Counted from the stretch's first letter, positions 18,328-26,604 are shown. The stretch is 64,000 nucleotides of DNA from Bradyrhizobium barranii subsp. barranii (GCF_017565645.3 NZ_CP086136.1:3703501-3767500), one strand, 5' to 3'. Notes: generated by a model not told the origin, from the sequence alone. A program made the numbers and translations.

Positions 18328-18625
18328 GACATCGGCCCAATTATTTGCTGGGTTGAAGGTGTTGGTTGCAATCAATCCACTGCTATCGGTCCCGCAGTCG
18401 GTATAGTCCGCGTTGCCGGCCAAGCACGCGCACGCTCAACGGTCCAGTGGTTGTCACGGGAGCGGCGAAGAAGCCGTCGCTTGCCACGCAGGCTGCGCCG
18501 GTCCGATAGGACGCAACGTATTTGCATTGGCCCGGCGGCGTTCGTTGACGGTATATGTGAACGTGCGTGAGGTATTGAGAACGAAGCCGCGATAGGCTCC
18601 CGCGAGCCCCATTCCGATTGGATCT
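18328..18625 (-). pseudogene. Remnant of a VCBS/DUF4082 adhesin gene
   Basis: Fragments in different frames match the giant gene at 28872-34598. GLAGAYRGFVL with TFTYTVNE corresponds to its VCBS repeat (ALAGAHGSIVL, TFTYTINE), YVASYRTGAACVASDGFF corresponds to its DUF4082 block (YVASYHTMGAYVASGGFF), and [17 protein letters not shown] corresponds to its C-terminus (NTFNSANYWADVVFQPQ). Frameshifts and a large internal deletion are evident. The last piece runs in frame into the CobW gene. Confidence 0.8.
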
Positions 18626-19185
18626 GTCGCCGCGTCGGAGACTAACGGATGTTGTCGACTTGACTACGCTTTGAGAGATGTCCTGCCGAATCTGTCGTTC
18701 GAGAGTGACATCATGCCAGTCGGAAATCGCCTTTAATGAACTCATGATGCTTTGCTCCATGGGAAAGCAAAAATGAATGTAACGAGGAAAATCGGCGAGC
18801 CGATGCGAACACCGGCGCTCAGTGGAAATCCCGCTCTCATTTTCCTGACGTCAGCGGCGCGAACGCTGCATCCGTATCTGATCGCAAGGTTGCGTTTCAT
18901 GGGCGTGTTGAATGGTTGATTTAATATTATTATACCGCGGTGGTCGAGAAGGGATTGCGGCCAAAATAAAAATGCTATTAAATTCGAGCGCGGCTTGATC
19001 GACGGCGCATTCGCCGTTCGTACTGCCCGATATTGGTAGCTGGAAGCCAGGCCACGAGCGCGTTTTGACGCAGTGCCGGCTTGGGCCCAGCGATGGAAAC
19101 TGGATTGAGTTTGCGCTCGAATTATTTGCATTGGTGGCAGGCTTTTCGTTTTTTGTTGTCGAGTTTCGGAAACGGAGCGTCGTTG
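18626..19185. other. AT-rich upstream region of the zinc-ribbon gene, copy A
   Basis: No convincing gene. The stretch 18920-18985 is AT-rich with ATTAAAT at 18977-18983 and resembles 24470-24540 upstream of copy B (shared TATTATT and AAAATG-ATATTAAATT-like blocks, then GCGG). This suggests a conserved promoter or silencer region for the duplicated zinc-ribbon gene. Confidence 0.5.
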
Positions 19186-19413
19186 ATGGATACTCACGCC
19201 GAATTTGCGTTAATTTGCCCAACCTGCAGTTCCCCGAGTGTCAGTTTCGATTCCACCGAAGGCGCTCCTTCCTCGACGCCCGTTAGATGCGGTCGCTGCA
19301 ATGCATTCCGCGGAACGCTGGGTCGCCTGCGAATTATTGCCAATACCGGCGATCGAGGCGTGTTTGGATTCCACCGCAATATGGGAGAAGGGGAGCTCAT
19401 CGGGCGAGGGTGA
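19186..19413 (+). CDS. Small zinc-ribbon protein, copy A
   Basis: 75 residues. Two CXXC pairs (CPTC near residue 10 and CGRC near residue 36) suggest one zinc ribbon; no membrane segment. ATG 19186 has GGAG ten bases upstream. The paralogue at 24669 shares most of the sequence (SSTPVRCGRCNAFRGTLG is nearly identical). Both copies are followed by a 79-80-residue protein gene and then a reverse-strand H-NS gene. Function unknown; a nucleic-acid or protein-binding role is only a guess. Confidence 0.75.
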   Translation: MDTHAEFALICPTCSSPSVSFDSTEGAPSSTPVRCGRCNAFRGTLGRLRIIANTGDRGVFGFHRNMGEGELIGRG

Positions 19414-19501
19414 TATCGTCGCCTCGCCAGGCTTTGGCTGTCGCTTGAGAAATTCATCACCCCGGAAGCGTTAGTTTTGTAAAAGTGGGCAGGAGGAAGT
19501 A

Positions 19502-19741
19502 ATGACAGGTTCTTGCGAGTCTGGTGGCTCTTCCCTTCGGAGTTCCCTCCACGCAATAAAGCAGGCTCAGGCCCAGCTCTATCTCTTGACCGGCGAAGGG
19601 GCGACGCCGACCGTCATCTCTAGCCGCATTCAGCTGTGCGACGTTCTGCTGGGAGAGATAACGGACATTAGCGCCAACCTCGCCAGACACATTGCCCATA
19701 CGCGTGGAGGCGTAGGATCAGGTTTGCGGCTGCATAATTGA
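19502..19741 (+). CDS. Small uncharacterised protein, copy A
   Basis: 79 residues, mainly helical, with no cysteine pairs. The core AQAQLYLLTGEGATPTVISS and LCDVLLGEI are nearly identical in the paralogue at 24988. It lies 88 bases after the zinc-ribbon gene and ends 17 bases before the convergent H-NS gene. An AGGAGG site precedes the ATG. I do not recognise the family. Conservation of both sequence and neighbours between the two copies supports that it is a real gene. Confidence 0.7.
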   Translation: MTGSCESGGSSLRSSLHAIKQAQAQLYLLTGEGATPTVISSRIQLCDVLLGEITDISANLARHIAHTRGGVGSGLRLHN

Positions 19742-19758
19742 CTTCGGCAACGAAGCGG

Positions 19759-20091
19759 CTAGGCCGATCCCTCGGCTTCCTTGTCGCCGGCACCGATCTG
19801 GAACTCCTCGATCTTGTGCCCGGATTGCAGTGCGGCAACCAACCATCGCGGCTGCCTGCCTCTGCCGGACCAGGTTTCGCTTGGTTCCACCGGGTTGAAA
19901 TATTTCGGCGGCGCCTTCCGATAAGGTCGGCGAGCTCGTGATTCGCTCCGACCGGCAGGGGCAAGCTGGGCCAGTCGCTTCTCCAGTTCCAGCTTCTCAG
20001 TCGTGATTTTCTCCGACAGGATCCTGGTAACCTCCTCATGGAGGAGCCAGAGATCGTCGAAGGCCATGGCATCCAAATCGGGCTTGCGCAT
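19759..20091 (-). CDS. H-NS family (HvrA-type) nucleoid protein, copy A
   Basis: 110 residues from ATG 20091 (GAGAAG upstream). The N-terminal helical oligomerisation part (FDDLWLLHEEVTRILSEKI) is followed by a basic linker and the H-NS DNA-binding core SETWSGRGRQPRWLVAAL near residues 72-89. Such proteins bind AT-rich DNA and silence acquired genes. It is convergent with the copy A small protein gene, and an ATTAAAT site lies upstream at 20194-20200, so autoregulation is possible. A decayed copy sits in the same relative place at 25251. Confidence 0.88.
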   Translation of the reverse strand: MRKPDLDAMAFDDLWLLHEEVTRILSEKITTEKLELEKRLAQLAPAGRSESRARRPYRKAPPKYFNPVEPSETWSGRGRQPRWLVAALQSGHKIEEFQIGAGDKEAEGSA

Positions 20092-20260
20092 CGTACTTCT
20101 CGTCGTGATTGGTACTTTGGTTGAATGCACTGCAAATATTCTTTGACAAACGACCATTATGTGCAGAATCGGACATTGGCGCCCGTTAAATATATTAAAT
20201 ATTAGATGAGAAATTTTGTCTTGATAAGTGATTATTTCTGGATGAGCTTCGGAAAATTAG

Positions 20261-21877
20261 CCCGTCCTATTCGTGAGAGTGCGGCTTTTTGGCCCGATTG
20301 ATGCGGCCGCACATCTTGTCTGACGAGGCGCACAGGATTGCCTTCGGCTTTTCGCCGCCTGACGACCGGTACTTTGCAACGCGCTTGAGGGATGGGTTGG
20401 GCGAACGGGGGCGGACGCCCCGCCGGTCAAGGACCGAGCGGCAGCAGCGCGCCGGGCAAGCCGCAGATCAGGTCGGCTTCGGGACATGCCGCGGCAAACG
20501 CAAGGCGAATGCGGCTCGTGGTCTCGACGACACGGGCGGCGATTTTCAAGAGCCGAAGACGCAGCGTCGCGAACTCGGCAGCGGCCAATTCCCGGGCTTT
20601 GGGAATGGCGTCGCGCACGGTCAGCATCAGCCAATAAGCGGCCGTATGGAGCACGAGACGGACCTGGTTGGCGAGCGCCGAACGGCAGCTGGTGCGATCG
20701 GAGGCGAGCTGCGTCTTATGCAGCTTGATCAGATTCTCGGCTTGGCCGCGCGCGCAATACAGGCTGTCGTAGATCCACTCGGCCGAGCCGACATCGAGGC
20801 TGGTGACGACGAAGCGGATGTCGAGGCCGAGCATCGTCGCCTCAATACGGGCGACAGTGCGCCGTTCGCGATCCCAGGACTTTGCCTTGTGGCGCGTCTC
20901 GGTATAGCCACGCAGAACCGGCAGGTTCTCGATGGCGCGTCGCGTGCGGATGTCGTCGGCGACCTCGTCGACTTTTCTGGCGAGAGGCTTGGTGCCGGAC
21001 AGACCGAAGATGTAGTCGATGCCGTTGGTCTCGCACCACGCCATGGCCTCCGGCCGGGCATAGTGCCCGTCGCCACGGAACGTAATTTGCGTGTTGTGCC
21101 ATCGCGTCCGGATATGCCGTACCAGGCGGCGCAGATGGGCACGCACCTCGACGCCGCCCGGCGTCTTGCCGGGCCGCAGCACGACCGCCACGGGCCGGCT
21201 CTTCTCCGTGTCGTAGACGTGGATCGGCAGGAAGCAGCGTTCGTCATAATGAGCGTTGAACAGCGAGAGCTGCTGATGGCCGTGGACGACGTCGCAGGTA
21301 TCATCGATGTCGAGCGTGACGGATGCCGGCTCGCGCGGGTAGCTATCCATCCATGCGTCGACCAAAATGTAGGTCAGCCGGATCACGTCGCGCAGGCGCG
21401 GAGCATTCTCCAGCCGCGACAGCGTCGGCTGGGAACACAAATCCCGGCCCGTGTCCGGCAGCCGTCCGCAGGCCAGTTTGAATGCCGGATCGGACCTCAG
21501 ATGATCGAGGTCGTCGGCGTCCTCGTAGCCGCAGCAGATCGCGAACATGCGAGCGCGGAGCATATCGACCAGGCTGTGCACGACCCGCGTCGGATCGCGC
21601 CGATCCGGGAACACCCGGGCCAGATTGTTGGCCAAACCGAGACGCCGCTCGGCCATCGCCAGAAGCATCACGCCCCCGTTCGAGGTTAGGCGCCCACCAT
21701 CGAAGGCAGCTGTGACTTTCTTGGCGTGAACGGCTGGAAACGAGAAGGGCGGAATCGTATCGTCGGTCATGGCGGGCGTGGCGTTCGCGGTTGGAGGTGA
21801 TGGGGTTGGCTTCGCAACCGAATCCTACGCCGCATCAGCGCTTTACCCCTCAGGCGCACTCTTACGAATAAGACGGG
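20261..21877 (-). mobile_element. IS1380-family insertion sequence, 1617 bp
   Basis: The ends are imperfect inverted repeats of 25 bases with three mismatches: CCCGTCCTATTCGTGAGAGT at 20261 and, on the minus strand, CCCGTCTTATTCGTAAGAGT from 21877. Flanks are TTAG on the left and TTAA on the right, so a clean 4-base duplication is not seen here, but a second end at 22226 is followed by TTAG. The element contains one intact transposase gene and separates the copy A H-NS gene from its partner small gene. Confidence 0.85.
20427..21770 (-). CDS. IS1380-family transposase
   Basis: 447 residues, DDE type. The start is MTDDTIPPFSFPAVHAKKVT and the family phrase FDGGRLTSNGGVMLLAMAER is present, along with LDIDDTCDVVHGHQQLSLFN (first Asp region), FRGDGHYARPEAMAWCE (second Asp region), and a C-terminal RGQAENLIKLHKTQLASDRT block carrying the Glu. 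It appears intact with no internal stop, so the element may be active. Confidence 0.95.
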   Translation of the reverse strand: MTDDTIPPFSFPAVHAKKVTAAFDGGRLTSNGGVMLLAMAERRLGLANNLARVFPDRRDPTRVVHSLVDMLRARMFAICCGYEDADDLDHLRSDPAFKLACGRLPDTGRDLCSQPTLSRLENAPRLRDVIRLTYILVDAWMDSYPREPASVTLDIDDTCDVVHGHQQLSLFNAHYDERCFLPIHVYDTEKSRPVAVVLRPGKTPGGVEVRAHLRRLVRHIRTRWHNTQITFRGDGHYARPEAMAWCETNGIDYIFGLSGTKPLARKVDEVADDIRTRRAIENLPVLRGYTETRHKAKSWDRERRTVARIEATMLGLDIRFVVTSLDVGSAEWIYDSLYCARGQAENLIKLHKTQLASDRTSCRSALANQVRLVLHTAAYWLMLTVRDAIPKARELAAAEFATLRLRLLKIAARVVETTSRIRLAFAAACPEADLICGLPGALLPLGP

Positions 21878-22087
21878 TTAAGTTGAAGAAAGATTGAGTG
21901 ACTCCCGATCATTTCTGTGCCGAAACGTGGAGTCGCGGTCGTGCCGCGTCCAAAGAAACCGGCGCGAGCGGCCTATTAGACGCGGTAGGTGATCAGCCTC
22001 CGAAACGAGACTATCAAGCATGAAGAGATCGAGCGCGAGGCAGAGGTTTTATTTGTGTTGAATTCTTGCTTCTCGATAGTGGTCTGA

Positions 22088-22226
22088 AATCGTATCATCG
22101 GTCATGGCGGGCGTGGCGTTCGCGGTTGAAGGTGATGGGGTGGCTTCGCAACCGAATCCTACGCCGCATCAGCGCTTTACACCACGCTCGCCAGCCTCTC
22201 AGGCGCCCTCTCGCGAATAAGACGGG
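22088..22226. repeat. Solo right end of an IS1380 element
   Basis: This repeats 21753-21877 almost exactly (shared AATCGTATC-TCGGTCATGGC, GGTGATGGGG, CCTACGCCGCATCAGCGCTT). It contains the first codons of a transposase and the end repeat, plus about 17 extra bases at 22172-22188. It ends GACGGG and is followed by TTAG, which matches the flank left of 20261. It is a leftover of a second, largely deleted copy. Confidence 0.8.
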
Positions 22227-22285
22227 TTAGATTCCTGCGCATATTGAGAGATGAACAAAAAATTTGAGCTTGGAGGGAGTTTGAG

Positions 22286-22639
22286 ATGGACCCAATTGAG
22301 GCTCCTCTGCGTAACCTTGATGCAGCCATTAGATGTTTTTTTGTTCCGACACCGGCATTGAGTGATATTCCAACGCTGAAGGCCCAAATCGAGCTGCGGC
22401 GGCTCGCTCTGCGCGATCTCGAGTTGATCCGCTCGCGTTTGCGGCCATTGGTGCGAAGGCGCATCGAGCGCTTTGTTCCAGGGACCTGTGGCGCGGTTCG
22501 AAGGCGATCGGCATCCCGAAGCAGTAGCCTGCCGTGCGGTTTGCGCAGTGCGGGCGAGGCTCTCGCATTGAAGTCCGGGAGAAAAATCGAAGAATTCCGG
22601 ATCGGCGATTCCGGCAGCAAGAGTCGTCGAAGAGCCTGA
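22286..22639 (+). CDS. Chimeric small protein with an H-NS tail (copy A of the 95-residue protein)
   Basis: 117 residues. Residues 1-65 match the protein at 25581 (TLKAQIELRRLALRD is nearly identical in both). The last 25 residues (KSGRKIEEFRIGDSGSKSRR) match the C-terminus of the forward H-NS genes at 26037 and 35434. In copy B these are two separate genes 168 bases apart, so a deletion has fused them and removed the H-NS oligomerisation part and DNA-binding core. GGAGGGAG lies before ATG 22286. Whether it is still functional is unknown. Confidence 0.65.
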   Translation: MDPIEAPLRNLDAAIRCFFVPTPALSDIPTLKAQIELRRLALRDLELIRSRLRPLVRRRIERFVPGTCGAVRRRSASRSSSLPCGLRSAGEALALKSGRKIEEFRIGDSGSKSRRRA

Positions 22640-22854
22640 GTCCGGACGGGGCAGCGCCGATATCTACAAGATCGCATGTTGTTGGCAATTTCGCTTAGAC
22701 TAGGCTGCCGGGGCGCGTCGGCCGAGAAGCAGGCCCACCCCATGCCCATGTCATGTTTCCGAGAATAGCGCCGTTTCCTCAAAGATCATGGCGCAGCATG
22801 ATCCGAGCACATGTTTTAAAGCCCGGTGACGATTCATCCTGATATCGCCGTGCT

Positions 22855-23160
22855 TGAAAAGGCATTGTGCGGTCTCAATACCTCCATTGGAGTTCGCAGA
22901 AGGATCACCAGATCCAGCCGAAGGCTCCAATTGTCGATGTACCAGAGATCGTATGTGACACGCTCCTCGATCAGCTCCCTCGTCGGCGTCGTTCACGGCT
23001 GCCATGATCTGGGCCCAGCTGGTCAAATCCAGGCTCTTGACCCGGCACCATAGGCATATTGTTGCACGGCGAGGCTGGAACTCGGTGTCGTGGGCGTGTG
23101 GCTGTGGTCCGACGAGCAGCATGAAGCTGCGGTCATTGAAGCCGCAGCGTTGCTGTGACG
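22855..23160 (-). pseudogene. Sugar-phosphate transferase pseudogene
   Basis: This stretch aligns with 26605-27065, the 3' part of the intact transferase gene. It keeps [15 protein letters not shown] and WAQI segments but carries an internal deletion of roughly 155 bases and several frameshifts. No start or catalytic region is left. It lies in copy A of the duplicated block, in the position the intact gene has in copy B. Confidence 0.8.
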
Positions 23161-23209
23161 TGATCACCAAGTCGCTTGCGGTTGTTTAACCGAGGTCACA
23201 AGCGCTCGT

Positions 23210-24040
23210 TCAGGCGGCCATCGGCAACAATGCTCGAGCCGCGATCCGGGTATAGGCGATTTGGATGGGATCGCGCATGTCGCCAAAACGAGAAGCCGCC
23301 AACCGGAGCAAGGCGCTCACCTCTGCCCGGCCGCCCTTGTAGCGGCAATGCGGTGCAAACGGCGGCATCACCTTATGTTCGCGGCCGTAAAGGTCTTCGT
23401 ACTCGTCACGATTGTCCCAGGCGATCTGATCACCGGCGTACCGAAACGTCTCGGCCGCCGCGCCTTCGGCGAAGATCACTTGATGAGTGTCGAGTTCGAT
23501 TGAGAAGTATTCGATGGTTTCCGACTTCTCCACACCGCGATCGATGGCGATCGAGCGTTCATTGACAAGATGTTTCACCGGGATCAGAAACCCATCGATC
23601 AGGAGCGAGTGTCCCTCAGATAGATACAAATCCTTGCGCGGCGTTTGATCATCCAAGGCAAAGCGTGCCACTCGGATCGGCATAACGCTCGGATGCCAGC
23701 GGGCTGACGCGTTCCTTCTGATCGTTCTTCGACCTATCCATTTGATCGGTATTGCACCGTTGGCCGTTATAACCAATTCGCCGATCGTCAAGTGTTCAAT
23801 AGGCATTTCGCCGTGTACCGTTTGAATGAGCGTTCCTCGTCCAAAACAATGATGATCGCGGCCGCGATTCGGGTCGCCCCTAGGCAATATACCCAAGGCA
23901 TCGGCGCTTTTGCTTGCAAGTAAAACAGATGGAATTACGATGCTCGACAGTCTTGCAGTGCCAGCAGCAGCGATCCCCATAAAGTGACGACGTGCAAGGC
24001 TTGCGGGTGGCGGAAGGCTCTCGCCGGATCTGCGTGCCAT
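23210..24040 (-). CDS. Hint-domain protein with Tat-like leader
   Basis: 276 residues. An N-terminal RRHFMGIAAAG stretch resembles a twin-arginine signal. From about residue 65, CFGRGTLIQTVHGEMPIEHL begins a Hint (Hedgehog/intein-type) fold, with the conserved TANGAIPIKWIGRRTI and SEGHSLLIDGFLIPVKHLVN blocks. The catalytic-type Cys is present. Hint domains self-process or act in sorting of secreted proteins in other systems; here the natural substrate is unknown. It sits between the two copies of the regulatory module and is not itself duplicated. Confidence 0.8.
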   Translation of the reverse strand: MARRSGESLPPPASLARRHFMGIAAAGTARLSSIVIPSVLLASKSADALGILPRGDPNRGRDHHCFGRGTLIQTVHGEMPIEHLTIGELVITANGAIPIKWIGRRTIRRNASARWHPSVMPIRVARFALDDQTPRKDLYLSEGHSLLIDGFLIPVKHLVNERSIAIDRGVEKSETIEYFSIELDTHQVIFAEGAAAETFRYAGDQIAWDNRDEYEDLYGREHKVMPPFAPHCRYKGGRAEVSALLRLAASRFGDMRDPIQIAYTRIAARALLPMAA

Positions 24041-24668
24041 GGATGGTATTCCTAACTCTGATGGAAAAATTCCATCTCCGTCTTCTAATTAAATGTATTA
24101 AATCCTAAAAATAATAAATGTCAAATTTAAATCCGTGAAATCAAAGTGAGCTGCGCTGGCGCAAGCCATCGGCGAGCCCTCAAAGTGAAGAGCTCAGAGT
24201 GAGCAAATCCAGCCCGCTCTGCCCAGTGGATTGCAATGAGGGAGCGTCGCAATTTCGCTGAGGAGCCGGACGCAGGAGCCCGTTATTTTTAAACCGATAG
24301 AACACGCCACTCACATGATCTCGCACAGCGGCGCTGCGTGCCTGGTCCTGGATTGAAGCGGAGAACTTGTGTCAGCGTGTTGATCGCTTGCCGCAAAATT
24401 TGTACGGCGCAAGCGCGACACCGTTCTCAGTTCCCATTCGCGCAGTAGCGGATAATGTCTGCAGTGAATAGCGGAGTTAGTATTATTTTAAGACAATGGT
24501 GAGCGGGGCTTGCAGCAAGCCAAAAATGATATTAAATTACGCGGTGAGGGGTTCAGGTTACAGATATTGGAATAGGTTCGTTTGAGAAAATTAGTGCAGT
24601 GAGGTTCCCCCGGTTGATTAGCCGGCGTAGCTCATTTCAATGAAAATTCGGGATAAGGAGCGCCAGTG
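24041..24668. other. Intergenic region between the Hint gene and zinc-ribbon copy B
   Basis: No gene is evident. It holds two AT-rich islands with ATTAAAT at 24088-24094, 24097-24103 and 24531-24537. The first lies just upstream of the Hint gene (minus strand), the second upstream of the zinc-ribbon gene (plus strand). The middle is GC-rich and featureless. Confidence 0.5.
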
Positions 24669-24896
24669 ATGGATTCCCGCGCCGAATTTACGTTAGTTTG
24701 TAAAGCCTGCAGTTCCCTGAGTATTCGTTTCGATATTGCCGAAGGAGCTTCCCCCTCGACGCCCGTGCGATGTGGCCGATGCAATGCATTCCGCGGTACT
24801 TTGGGTCACCTGCGGATCCTTGCTAATGCTGGCAAGCGCGATGTATTTGGACTCCATCAGAATGCGAGGAGCGAGGCGCCGATCGCGAGAGGATGA
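24669..24896 (+). CDS. Small zinc-ribbon protein, copy B
   Basis: 75 residues, paralogous to 19186-19413 with CKAC and CGRC pairs. ATG 24669 has AAGGAG eight bases upstream; GTG 24666 is an alternative. The N-terminal half is more diverged than the second CXXC region, so the second half may be under stronger constraint. The next gene is 91 bases downstream on the same strand. Function unknown. Confidence 0.75.
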   Translation: MDSRAEFTLVCKACSSLSIRFDIAEGASPSTPVRCGRCNAFRGTLGHLRILANAGKRDVFGLHQNARSEAPIARG

Positions 24897-24987
24897 AACA
24901 GGCTCCGGACGAGTGTCGGTTATTTTTTTGCTCTATTACTTACCTGAGATTTTAATTTTTTTTAGTATGGTATGAGGAATCGAGGCG

Positions 24988-25230
24988 ATGACCGGCGTTC
25001 ACGACTCTGGTAATATTTCCCTTTGGAGCTCCCTCCAAACGATCAGGCTGGCTCAGGCTCAGCTCTATCAATTGAATGGTGAGGGGGCGACTCCCACCAT
25101 CATTTCTAGCCGCATTCACCTGTGTGACGTCCTTCTCGGCGAGATATCGGGCATTCGTGCCCGGCTCGCCAGACACATGGCTCACGCGCGCGAAGAAGAG
25201 GTGGGGGCCGGTCCGCAACTACACAGTTGA
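24988..25230 (+). CDS. Small uncharacterised protein, copy B
   Basis: 80 residues, paralogous to 19502-19741 (SLQTIRLAQAQLYQLNGEGA, ISSRIHLCDVLLGEI). The gene order (zinc ribbon, this protein, convergent H-NS) is the same as in copy A. No known domain recognised; the predicted fold is helical. Confidence 0.7.
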   Translation: MTGVHDSGNISLWSSLQTIRLAQAQLYQLNGEGATPTIISSRIHLCDVLLGEISGIRARLARHMAHAREEEVGAGPQLHS

Positions 25231-25250
25231 TTGATCTCGGCAACGCACGC

Positions 25251-25545
25251 CTAGGCCGGCTTCTCGGCTCCTTTGTCGCTTGCTTGGATCGCTAGCTCCT
25301 GAAGCTTGTGCCCGGATTGCAGGGCGGCGGTCAACCACTGGGGCTGATTGCCTCGGCCGGACCAGATTTCGCTTGGTTGCATTGGGTTGAGGTACTTTGG
25401 AGGCGCCTTGCGAGACGGGCGACGCGCCCGATCGGTTCCGATTGTTAATTGACCGCTTTGTGAGACCGAGTTGGAGGGGGTGAGCTGAGCCAAACGCTTC
25501 TCCCAACTCTGGTTTCCCTGCCAGGATACTTTCCGACAGAATTTT
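25251..25545 (-). pseudogene. H-NS family gene, copy B, N-terminus disrupted
   Basis: The open frame 25251-25493 (80 codons) keeps the DNA-binding core SEIWSGRGNQPQWLTAAL. Upstream, a different frame encodes RIKILSE and other fragments matching the oligomerisation helix of copy A, so a frameshift near 25490 and loss of the first 25 or so codons have broken the gene. A short DNA-binding-only protein could still be made from an internal start, but no good ribosome site is seen. Confidence 0.7.
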
Positions 25546-25580
25546 GATGCGATTTAAGTTTGTAGTGTAGGGAGTTGGTA

Positions 25581-25868
25581 ATGGACCAAGTTGAAGTCGC
25601 TCTTTCCGACCTTGGTGCAGTCATTGATAGTTTTATTACTCCAACACGCGAATTGCGCGATATCGCAACGCTGAAGGCCCAGATTGAGCTCCGGCGGTTG
25701 GCTTTGAGAGATATCCAGTTGATTCGCGCACGTTTACGCCCGTTGGTAGGACGGCGCATCAAGAGCTCGATTCGCAGGCCATCTGTCACGATTCGGAGGC
25801 GGCAGCGGCTGGCGTTTGCATCACGGAAGAGGGACCTTCTGCGCGGCGCTCTTAGTTGCGAGGGCTAG
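25581..25868 (+). CDS. 95-residue uncharacterised protein (copy B, intact)
   Basis: 95 residues from ATG 25581 (GGGAG upstream). The sequence MDQVEVALSDLGAVIDSFI is followed by TLKAQIELRRLALRDIQLIR and a very basic C-terminus. Homologues in this window are the fusion at 22286 and a decayed piece at 34994-35115; each stands just upstream of a forward H-NS gene or its tail, so the pairing is a conserved unit. Function unknown; the basic tail fits nucleic-acid binding. Confidence 0.7.
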   Translation: MDQVEVALSDLGAVIDSFITPTRELRDIATLKAQIELRRLALRDIQLIRARLRPLVGRRIKSSIRRPSVTIRRRQRLAFASRKRDLLRGALSCEG

Positions 25869-25980
25869 ATACCGAACCGGATAGCCCAAAATCTAGGGCT
25901 CCGGGGCAGTTATTAGCATATTTAAATTACCGGCGCCTTTTCAGGCGCATAAACTACTTGAAAAAGAAGATTTGAGGTCA

Positions 25981-26020
25981 TAAGTGACACAGTCACGAAT
26001 TAAGTGACACAGTCACGAAT
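25981..26020 (+). promoter_or_regulatory. Tandem 20-bp repeat, each with a palindrome
   Basis: TAAGTGACACAGTCACGAAT occurs twice back to back. Each unit contains GTGAC-ACA-GTCAC (25984-25996 and 26004-26016). It lies directly before the ribosome site of the H-NS gene starting at 26037 and looks like a two-site operator. Confidence 0.5.
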
Positions 26021-26036
26021 GACGCACGGAACGAGC

Positions 26037-26399
26037 ATGACGTTAACCAAGACCGAACTTGAGGCGATGTCGCTCGATGATCTCTGGTCCCTGCACGAGA
26101 GGATCAGCGCGATTTTGGCGACGCGTATCGAGGCGGAAAAGCGAGAACTGGAAAAGCGCCTGGCAGTCTTAAGTCGGGGCGTGTCGAGTTCTCCCGATGC
26201 GATGAGGGCCCTGCAGACGGAGAAGCCGCGCCGGAAATATCCGAGAGTGCTTCCGAAGTATCGCAATCCAAAGACATCTGAAACCTGGTCGGGGCGAGGA
26301 AAACTTCCTCGATGGCTTGTGGCAGCCATGAAATCCGGGAAGAAGATCGAGGAGTTTCGTATCGGTGACACTGGCGCCAAAGCCCGCCGAAGAGCCTGA
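26037..26399 (+). CDS. H-NS family (HvrA-type) nucleoid protein, forward copy B
   Basis: 120 residues. The oligomerisation helix is MSLDDLWSLHERISAILATR, a long basic linker follows, then the DNA-binding core SETWSGRGKLPRWLVAAMKS and the tail KKIEEFRIGDTGAKARRRA. ATG 26037 was chosen because ACGGA lies seven bases upstream; the GTG at 26004 falls inside the palindromic repeat. It is most similar to the gene at 35434. The sugar transferase gene is convergent downstream. Confidence 0.9.
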   Translation: MTLTKTELEAMSLDDLWSLHERISAILATRIEAEKRELEKRLAVLSRGVSSSPDAMRALQTEKPRRKYPRVLPKYRNPKTSETWSGRGKLPRWLVAAMKSGKKIEEFRIGDTGAKARRRA

Positions 26400-26604
26400 C
26401 TTCCGACATACGTAGACGGGCAAGCTTCCTCGACAAGTTTGCCGGAATTGCCAGTGATTGATCCCAGCGTCAGAGACGGTCGCTGGAGCTGCGCGCTGTC
26501 ACCGCCCCGTTGCTCAGTGATCTTCGTTCAATGATCTTCGGTACGTCCGAAGGAGCGTCGAAAAAGAATCCAAAGCACGACGTAATTGCCAATCTCATTG
26601 CGCT

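Noticed and set aside
18742..19197. Two overlapping minus-strand frames (151 and 123 codons) upstream of the zinc-ribbon gene
   Set aside because: They overlap each other in different frames and cover the region conserved as a promoter between the two module copies.
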